Shown: positions 29,616-35,186 of the stretch, piece after piece
Layout of the letters: each line of letters begins with the position of its first letter
How positions within the stretch are numbered: position 1 is the first letter of the stretch
Assembly (NCBI GenBank): GCA_017443895.1
Contig: JAFSXU010000045.1
Coordinates: forward strand, 1 to 35,186
Reading direction: 5' to 3'
Length of the DNA: 35,186 nt
Origin: Clostridia bacterium
GTDB lineage: Bacteria > Bacillota > Clostridia > UBA1381
The notes under the pieces: generated by a model
The model's input: the letters and a program-made list of their open reading frames with translations, nothing else
What the model was told of the DNA's origin: nothing
Databases searched by the model: none
Program-made: the position numbers and the translations under genes

Positions 29616-30478
29616 TTTTTCTCCCAATCCTTTTTTTCTTTTAAAATATTGTAAATTTCTACATAGCTTTCGTATCGGCTATGCGCAATATTTCCCATAT
29701 CTAATTTTTCCTTGACCGCACAATCAGGCTCATTTATGTGCAGACAACCTCTGAACCTGCAATTATCCCCCACAGCTTCCATTTCGGGGAAATAGTGCCA
29801 AAGCTCATCGGCTTTTATATCAGTTGGTTCAAAGGTGCTAAACCCCGGGGTATCAAGAACATATCCGCCATACGGAAGTTCAAAAAGCTCTACATGGCGA
29901 GTTGTATGCTTGCCACGCTGTATTTTATCGCTTATTTCACCCGTCTGCGCGCCAACATCTGTAAGCTCATTTAAAAGGCTCGATTTTCCCACGCCCGAAA
30001 TTCCCGCAAATGCAGAAATTCTGTCTTTTAAAACAGAATTTAACTCATCAATTCCTTTGGACTCCTTTGCGCTCACTTTAATAACCCTATACCCTGCATT
30101 ATGATAGACAGCCTCTAATGTATCTCCGTCCTTTATATCTGTTTTATTGATACAGATAATCGGCTCAATACCTGCTACCTTGGCATTGAGTATCATTTTA
30201 TCAATTATTTTTGTGTTTGGCTCGGGCTCTGCCGCCGCAACGACAATGATAATCGTATCAATATTTGCAACGGGCGGTCTTATAAGCAAGCTCTTACGCT
30301 CATAAATCGTATCAATACTGCCCTTATTATCCTTTATGGTTATTTCAACCCTGTCGCCAACGGTAGGAGTTATCTTATCCTTCCTGAAAATACCCCTTGC
30401 CTTGCACTCATATACAGAGTTATTGGCGGTTTTTACATAATAGAAACCGCCAATTCCTTTTATTATTATCCCTTTCAT
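29612..30478 (-). CDS. rsgA: Ribosome small-subunit-dependent GTPase RsgA
   Basis: 288 aa from ATG 30478, which lies 7 nt after GGATGG; an ATG at 30496 has no site. Checks late 30S assembly. N-terminal OB fold (to about 65), then a circularly permuted GTPase: G4 INKTD, G1 GISGVGKSSL, G2 region KIQRGKHTTRHVEL, G3 DTPGFS, and a C-terminal zinc knuckle with CRFRGCLHINEPDCAVK. It has its own strong promoter at 30510-30539 and is probably the first gene of a six-gene operon. In B. subtilis it follows prkC directly; here a GH43 gene intervenes. Confidence 0.96.
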   Translation of the reverse strand: MKGIIIKGIGGFYYVKTANNSVYECKARGIFRKDKITPTVGDRVEITIKDNKGSIDTIYERKSLLIRPPVANIDTIIIVVAAAEPEPNTKIIDKMILNAKVAGIEPIICINKTDIKDGDTLEAVYHNAGYRVIKVSAKESKGIDELNSVLKDRISAFAGISGVGKSSLLNELTDVGAQTGEISDKIQRGKHTTRHVELFELPYGGYVLDTPGFSTFEPTDIKADELWHYFPEMEAVGDNCRFRGCLHINEPDCAVKEKLDMGNIAHSRYESYVEIYNILKEKKDWEKK

Positions 30479-30509
30479 ATAAATACCATCCGACATAATA
30501 TACAGTCTA

Positions 30510-30539
30510 ATAATACCACCGTATGTTATATTCTGTCAA
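30510..30539 (-). promoter_or_regulatory. Sigma-A promoter of the rsgA operon
   Basis: Minus strand perfect TTGACA (30534-30539), an 18-bp spacer and TATTAT (30510-30515), with a start near 30503 and a leader of about 25 nt. It may drive rsgA through thiI. Confidence 0.85.
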
Positions 30540-30611
30540 CCGTTAATTATGCCTTTTTACTGTGAATTTCAAGCCCTTGTTAAGCCTTTAATATGTCAAG
30601 TATGCCATATT

Positions 30612-32105
30612 TTATACGCATTTATAATTATACACATATGCTTTTGAATTAGTATCGGTATCAGCCTGCGCAAACACTCCTATAACCGTACCCGTAAAGC
30701 AACGGTCTGCAACATCCGTCGTCAGGAATTTTGCCGATACTTTTGCCGTGCTTATATGGGTGCCACCGTTTATAGAATAGAAAAATTCGTATTTTCCGTT
30801 ACCCGAAACAACTCTGAATTTAATCCTGCCATCCTCAGCCTCCGCACGGTAGTCCTCCTGAATAAAATCGTCTGCATACCGCTTAACTATTATATAATTC
30901 TTACCGTTTTCACGCCTTTTTGATATTCGGTAATTATTTAGCGGTGTGAGGTATACAACAAGTCCTGCCTCATCGCCGTCGTTTTGAGGTATAAAATCAA
31001 GCTCTGCCTCATTTATGCACTCAAAATCGGGCTGGCGTATAGCAACAAATGTCGGTACACCAAGAACATCGGTCAATTTTTCCTTTGACGGCTTGAGGAT
31101 AAGCCTGCCGTCATAACGCCCAATATTAGTTCTGCCCCTTACAGACAACCATTCATTTTCCCATTTTTCAGATTTAAAATCGAAGCTCTTTTCGGTTACT
31201 ATCTCCTTCTTAGCATCAATATCACCTTCAATAAACGCCTTTTTATCTTCTGCAACAGGCCAACCGTTATGCCATGTAACAGGAGTTAAAAATGTTTCTC
31301 TGCCAAGCATTGTTTTTCCGCCAATATAAGGCCTTGTTGCAAGATGCAAAAGCCACCACCTACCGTTATTGCCCTCTATTAAATCCGCATGACCGGAGCA
31401 GCTTGCCTGCTTTGTGGTATCATTTCGATTGGTAAGTATAGGATTGTATGGGCAATTCTCATACGGCCCCCATATACTTTTACTCCTTGCGCAAACCTCG
31501 GTATGACCTGAACTTGTACCGCCCTCTGCGGCAAGTATGTAATACCAATCTCCTATACGGTAAATATGCGGAGCCTCTATCCAGCCACCGCCTGTACCTT
31601 CCCATACACGCTTTATTTTGCCTATAACCTTGCCTGTTTTGGGGTTCATTTGCGCAACGGAAATCCCTTCTCTTTTATATAAATCCCCTCTGTTGCCACA
31701 GTCATTGGCACAGTAATACATATCATCACCGTCAAACAGCATAGACGGGTCTATTCCGTCCATATCCGTCCAAACAGGGTCTGACCATTCCCCATACGGG
31801 TTATCGGTATAAATGATGAAGTTCCTGCCTTCACTAAATGTTGCCGTTATGTAAAAATATCCGTTATTATACCGCAGAGTAGGCGCCCATATTCCTGCCG
31901 AAGCTTTAACGGTTTCCAACGGTAATTGTAACCGTCTTGTAACCGCATTTGTAATATGCTCCCAGTTTACAAGGTCGCGACTATGGTATATGGGTATGCC
32001 CGGGAAATATTCAAATGTGCTTGTAGCAAGATAGTAATCCTCTCCTACCTTGCATATGCTCGGATCGGGATTAAATCCGCTGATTATGGGATTTTTATAT
32101 TTCAT
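30612..32105 (-). CDS. Glycoside hydrolase family 43 (beta-xylosidase/arabinofuranosidase type)
   Basis: 497 aa, no signal peptide, so it likely acts on imported xylo-oligosaccharides. The five-bladed propeller domain comes first: Asp14 (NPDPSI, base), Asp119 (GIDPSM, modulator) and Glu177 (GWIEAPH, acid) fit the GH43 triad spacing of known xylosidases. A C-terminal beta-sandwich (about 300-497, with FDFKSEKWENEW, LSVRGR and GLVVYLT) is the domain usual in subfamily 1/10/11-type beta-xylosidases. The ATG follows AAAGGA. It has no sugar transporter or regulator beside it and sits between prkC and rsgA. Exact specificity is not decided. Confidence 0.92.
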   Translation of the reverse strand: MKYKNPIISGFNPDPSICKVGEDYYLATSTFEYFPGIPIYHSRDLVNWEHITNAVTRRLQLPLETVKASAGIWAPTLRYNNGYFYITATFSEGRNFIIYTDNPYGEWSDPVWTDMDGIDPSMLFDGDDMYYCANDCGNRGDLYKREGISVAQMNPKTGKVIGKIKRVWEGTGGGWIEAPHIYRIGDWYYILAAEGGTSSGHTEVCARSKSIWGPYENCPYNPILTNRNDTTKQASCSGHADLIEGNNGRWWLLHLATRPYIGGKTMLGRETFLTPVTWHNGWPVAEDKKAFIEGDIDAKKEIVTEKSFDFKSEKWENEWLSVRGRTNIGRYDGRLILKPSKEKLTDVLGVPTFVAIRQPDFECINEAELDFIPQNDGDEAGLVVYLTPLNNYRISKRRENGKNYIIVKRYADDFIQEDYRAEAEDGRIKFRVVSGNGKYEFFYSINGGTHISTAKVSAKFLTTDVADRCFTGTVIGVFAQADTDTNSKAYVYNYKCV

Positions 32106-32160
32106 AACAGTTATTCCTTTCTTTTTGGGCGCAAAACCAGATGTCAGAGGTTTAATAAAT

Positions 32161-32188
32161 TATAACCACCGGCAAAGCGGTGGTTATA
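32161..32188. terminator. Hairpin between prkC and the GH43 gene
   Basis: Perfect 11-bp stem TATAACCACCG (32161-32171) with 32178-32188 and a 6-base loop. On the minus strand it follows prkC by about 40 bp, with a weak T-rich tail (AATTTATT). It probably separates prkC transcription from the GH43 gene. Confidence 0.65.
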
Positions 32189-32226
32189 TGAAAATAAAAA
32201 CTGTCGATTTATTATTCCTTTGGTAC

Positions 32227-34248
32227 TCAGTTACCGAAATTGATTGTCTGTGACTGTGCAACGCCGTCAACATACGCTGTTACATTGACCTCGCCGCTGC
32301 CCGAAATATCAACGGGAACCGTTCCCGTATCCGACGGGTATTCGCCCTCATGTACAAGCGTACCGTTTACATACACCTCGACATAAACGCTGTCCTGACC
32401 GTTATTGGGAATAGAAACAAAGAAGGTCTGTGTTCCTGTAGTGCTATTATTACCCGTTTGTGTGTTTGTGTTTTCCTGTTCGGGCTCCTGGTATACCTCC
32501 TGCTCCTGCGCCGGTCCGCCTGATATGACAATACCTATGCTTGAGCCTGAGTTTACGCTGTTTCCTGCGCCTACGCTCTGGGATATAACCGTTCCGTATG
32601 CGCTGTCGGATGTAACACTGCTTACACTGCCAAGCGTCAACCCTGCATCCGATAAGAGGTTTCTTGCAACATCAATATCAACGCCTGTGACATATGGAAC
32701 AACTGTCTTTCCAGTCTGTGTTGTATCGCCCGATACGCCCTTACTTAAATATATAGTCACATAATCGCCTGCAAAGAGCTTTGTGCCGGAAACCGGAATT
32801 TGTCTTATTACATTTCCGGCCGGTACGGTCTTTGAGTTTTCCTCGATTACCGTAGCTCTTAACTGTGCGCTGTCTATCATCTGCATTGCCTCTACCCTGG
32901 TTTTGTTTATAAGATCGGGTACTGCAATGTTACCGCCTCTTGAACCTATGGATACAACAATTCTTACCTCTGAATTTTTCTCGGCAGTTTTACCCTTTTG
33001 CGGAGACTGCGTTACAACCTTTCCGTCCTCAACGGTATCGGAAATGGAATACTCAATATCGCTGTCTAAAATCTTGAGGTGCTTGTCCTTGGCTAATTGC
33101 TTTGCTTCCTCAACCGTCATATTCGTAAAATCGGGAACGGATACATTTAAGACAAAGTTATTAACTATCATATACACGCCCGTTCCGATAAGTCCGATAA
33201 CTGCAATTGTAATTATTGCAAGGAGGGTTGCCATTCTGTTTGCACGCTTTTGGGCACGCTTTTTCTTTTCCATTTCCCTTGCCTTTATAAGCTTTGCTTT
33301 TCTTTGGCGAAGTTCAAGTTCTTCCTGAATTTCTTTAGCTTTTTCATCGCTGTCCTCATCGTCATCAGTATCTGCCAATCTGTCGGGATCAATTATATTC
33401 TTGCTCGGCAATGGCTCGGATGCCAAAACTGCGTGGATATCGTTTAACATCTCCTGAACAGTCTGGTATCTCTTAGATTGCTCCTTGGATATGGCTTTCA
33501 TCACCACATACGCAAGATCTGTAGGAATATCAAGGTTTATACACTTAACATCAACAGGTTCTTCCTCCAAATGCTTCATCGCAATACCAACTGCGCTGTC
33601 ACCGTCAAACGGAACTTTGCCTGCAAGCATCTCATAAAGCACGATACCCATTGAATATATATCCGTTCTTGGGTCGGTATGCCCGCCCCTTGCCTGTTCG
33701 GGTGAGATATAATGTACAGACCCCAAAGCCGTACCGCCTACAACAGTTGTTCCCGACGATACCGCCTTTGCAATACCAAAATCCGTTACCTTAACCGTTT
33801 TATCCTCGGTTAAGATAATATTTTGCGGTTTTATATCGCAATGTATAATATCATTTGCATGCGCCTCGCTTATGCCCTGCCCTATCTGGATAGCATAATC
33901 GCAAGCCTCCTGCCACGGGAGCATACCCTTTTCCTTTATGTATTCCTTTAAGGTTATACCCTCAACCAATTCCATAACGATATAGTTTAGCCCGTCGCTG
34001 TTGCCTACATCATAAACCGAAACGATATTATTATGTGCAAGTCCTGCCGATGCCTGCGCTTCCTTGACAAAGTTATTTACAACCGTTTCCTCTTCTTCAA
34101 GCGAATCACGCAATATTTTTATTGCAACATTTCTGTTTAGCAATGTATCCTTTGCCTTATATACAGTCGCCATTCCGCCTGTACCTATCTTATCTAAAAT
34201 CTCGTATCTTTCGCCGAGGATTTCACCCACAAGATTATCTCCAGTCAT
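32227..34248 (-). CDS. prkC: PASTA-domain Ser/Thr protein kinase
   Basis: 673-aa membrane kinase that senses wall fragments. The kinase domain is about residues 15-275: glycine loop IGTGGMATVY, Lys44, HCDIKPQN with Cys in place of the common Arg of HRD, DFGIAKA, and SPEQARGG. A Lys/Arg-rich linker leads to one membrane helix (about 338-362, LLAIITIAVIGLIGTGVYMIV). Outside, three PASTA units follow (about 370-435, 438-505, 515-580), then a Gln/Asn/Thr-rich linker and a short beta-sandwich-like end (VYVEVYVNGTLVHEGEYP). AAAGGA lies 9 nt before the ATG. The phosphatase gene prpC is 4 bp upstream. Dormancy exit and wall control are known roles of the family. Confidence 0.95.
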   Translation of the reverse strand: MTGDNLVGEILGERYEILDKIGTGGMATVYKAKDTLLNRNVAIKILRDSLEEEETVVNNFVKEAQASAGLAHNNIVSVYDVGNSDGLNYIVMELVEGITLKEYIKEKGMLPWQEACDYAIQIGQGISEAHANDIIHCDIKPQNIILTEDKTVKVTDFGIAKAVSSGTTVVGGTALGSVHYISPEQARGGHTDPRTDIYSMGIVLYEMLAGKVPFDGDSAVGIAMKHLEEEPVDVKCINLDIPTDLAYVVMKAISKEQSKRYQTVQEMLNDIHAVLASEPLPSKNIIDPDRLADTDDDEDSDEKAKEIQEELELRQRKAKLIKAREMEKKKRAQKRANRMATLLAIITIAVIGLIGTGVYMIVNNFVLNVSVPDFTNMTVEEAKQLAKDKHLKILDSDIEYSISDTVEDGKVVTQSPQKGKTAEKNSEVRIVVSIGSRGGNIAVPDLINKTRVEAMQMIDSAQLRATVIEENSKTVPAGNVIRQIPVSGTKLFAGDYVTIYLSKGVSGDTTQTGKTVVPYVTGVDIDVARNLLSDAGLTLGSVSSVTSDSAYGTVISQSVGAGNSVNSGSSIGIVISGGPAQEQEVYQEPEQENTNTQTGNNSTTGTQTFFVSIPNNGQDSVYVEVYVNGTLVHEGEYPSDTGTVPVDISGSGEVNVTAYVDGVAQSQTINFGN

Positions 34249-34252
34249 ACTC

Positions 34253-34981
34253 CTAATTCCTTTCCATTACGGCAACGGTTATGTTATCATAACCTCCTGC
34301 CTCATTCGCCTTTTCCACCAAAGTTTCTGCTGCCGTCTGACTATCTGTTGCATCATTTATTATGTCAAAAATTTCGTTATCATCAAGCATATTTGTAAGT
34401 CCGTCAGAGCAAGCAACTATTTTTTCTCCGTTATACGGCTTTATGATAATATCGACCTTTATTATATCCTCTACACCCATTGCTCTTGTTATGTAATTCT
34501 TCTGAGGGTGATTTTTAGCCTGTTCCTTGGTTATCTCGCCACGCTGTACCAGCTCCTGTACATAGGAATGGTCTTTTGTAATTTGCTTTATCGCCTTATC
34601 ATCCAATGCATACACTCTTGAATCGCCCACATGCGCAATTATAATCTTATTCTGATATACCATTGCAAGGGTAAGCGTTGTTCCCATGCCCATTACCTTG
34701 AAATTGGCTTTTGAATATGTATATATCGCACTGTTTGCACTGATAAACGCCTGCCGTATCACCTCGCCCACCTCAACATAGTCAAGGTCGGTATTTAGGT
34801 TTTTGGTGAGTTCTGTATCAATTACTTCTATCGCCATTCGGCTTGCGACCTCGCCTGCACGGTGTCCGCCCATGCCGTCTGCCACTACGATATACGGAAA
34901 ATTCTCATCAGTGCCGATAAAAAAGTTGTCCTCGTTGACCTTTCGCACCCTGCCGATATCGGTAGCTACTCCAAATAACAT
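34253..34981 (-). CDS. prpC: PP2C-type protein phosphatase, partner of PrkC
   Basis: 242 aa, metal-dependent Ser/Thr phosphatase that reverses PrkC action. FGVATDIGRVRKVNEDNF at the start, the metal-binding VADGMGGHRAGE near 33, IIAHVGDSRVY near 113, VACSDGLTNML near 188 and GGYDNITVAV at the end give all PPM motifs. GAGGTG lies 8 nt before the ATG. It is normally preceded by rlmN in Firmicutes; that position here is the tandem-repeat region at the window edge. Confidence 0.96.
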   Translation of the reverse strand: MLFGVATDIGRVRKVNEDNFFIGTDENFPYIVVADGMGGHRAGEVASRMAIEVIDTELTKNLNTDLDYVEVGEVIRQAFISANSAIYTYSKANFKVMGMGTTLTLAMVYQNKIIIAHVGDSRVYALDDKAIKQITKDHSYVQELVQRGEITKEQAKNHPQKNYITRAMGVEDIIKVDIIIKPYNGEKIVACSDGLTNMLDDNEIFDIINDATDSQTAAETLVEKANEAGGYDNITVAVMERN

Positions 34982-35022
34982 CTCTAAAAATCACCTCTTT
35001 TCATTGCTTATTTATATTCATA

Positions 35023-35186
35023 TATAACATAAACGCAAGGCGCATTCGTGCCGCAGCGATATGTTTCAATGTTCTCTCAGGCACCAAAATCTTTGATTTT
35101 GCCTGTGCCGTGAGGTTATTATAACATAAACGCAAGGCGCATCCGTGCCGCAGCGATATGTTTCAATGTTCTCTCAGGCACCAAAA
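35023..35186. repeat. Tandem direct repeat, 97-bp period (cut by window end)
   Basis: 67 bp at 35023-35089 recur at 35120-35186 with one difference (T/C at 35046/35143). The unit includes ATAAACGCAAGGCGCAT, GTGCCGCAGCG and TCTCAGGCACCAAAA. The 30 bp between them extend the unit's end into an imperfect hairpin (CAAAATC/GATTTTG within GGCAC...GTGCC). The second copy runs to the last base, so the number of units is unknown. It lies upstream of prpC and holds no gene; the repeat is too long for CRISPR. Confidence 0.85.

Noticed and set aside
35023-35186. Two repeats with a 30-bp spacer as the start of a CRISPR array
   Set aside because: The 67-bp repeat is longer than CRISPR repeats, the spacer extends the repeat's own hairpin, and no cas gene is in the window.

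Overview
The window looks like chromosome of a low-to-moderate GC, spore-forming Clostridia member (Firmicutes/Bacillota), probably from a gut or plant-fibre habitat. The evidence is a SpoIVB sporulation protease, an IspH-ribosomal protein S1 fusion (a Clostridia hallmark), a prpC-prkC-rsgA-rpe-thiN cluster ordered as in Bacillus/Clostridia, AGGAGG-type ribosome binding sites, sigma-A promoters with 17-18 bp spacers, a Firmicutes-type SOS box at recA and a GH43 xylan-degrading enzyme. The species cannot be named from this sequence.

Layout. 1-140: the tail and right end of an IS3-family element. 167-2368: pcrA helicase (-). 2524-3489: spoIVB (+). 3501-5923: a complete type II restriction-modification unit (C regulator and nuclease on +, cytosine-C5 methyltransferase convergent on -). 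It is flanked by about 56 bp direct repeats of the 3' end of spoIVB, so it is an insertion with target duplication. 6014-11108 (-): murD, three tandem M42 aminopeptidases (the middle one has lost catalytic and metal-binding residues) and a zinc-phospholipase-C-like protein. 11285-13052 (-): a secreted BspA-type leucine-rich-repeat protein, a 58-aa unknown protein, and a long AT-rich leader that folds like a riboswitch or attenuator of unknown class. 13171-22921 (-): a long co-directional run uvrC, pgeF, lipoprotein peptide-binding protein, flavoprotein, HutP-like regulator, aroH, cmk, plsC, ispH-rpsA. 22996-25073 (-): ptsH, recA and cinA/pncC, each with recognisable control signals. 25286-30478 (-): rsgA, rpe, thiN, alpha/beta hydrolase, cysteine desulfurase, thiI, probably one operon from a strong promoter at 30510-30539. 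30612-32105 (-): GH43 enzyme. 32227-34981 (-): prkC kinase and prpC phosphatase. 35023-35186: a 97-bp-period tandem repeat cut by the window edge.

How the genes work together. Most of the window is housekeeping: DNA repair (pcrA, uvrC, recA), wall synthesis and editing (murD, pgeF, prkC/prpC), isoprenoid, lipid and nucleotide supply (ispH, plsC, cmk), tRNA thiolation (cysteine desulfurase plus thiI), ribosome assembly (rsgA) and carbon-regulation phosphotransfer (ptsH). The accessory layer is the R-M insertion, the IS end, the LRR surface protein with its leader, and the GH43 gene lying inside an otherwise conserved cluster.

Most interesting: (1) the 12750-13052 leader, where an aptamer-like closing stem, an antiterminator and a terminator are mutually exclusive; (2) the R-M unit with its duplicated target and C-box operator; (3) the degenerate middle M42 paralogue; (4) a chorismate mutase whose catalytic acid appears moved from position 78 to position 75. 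All pairings and residue alignments were done by eye; no folding or database search was run.
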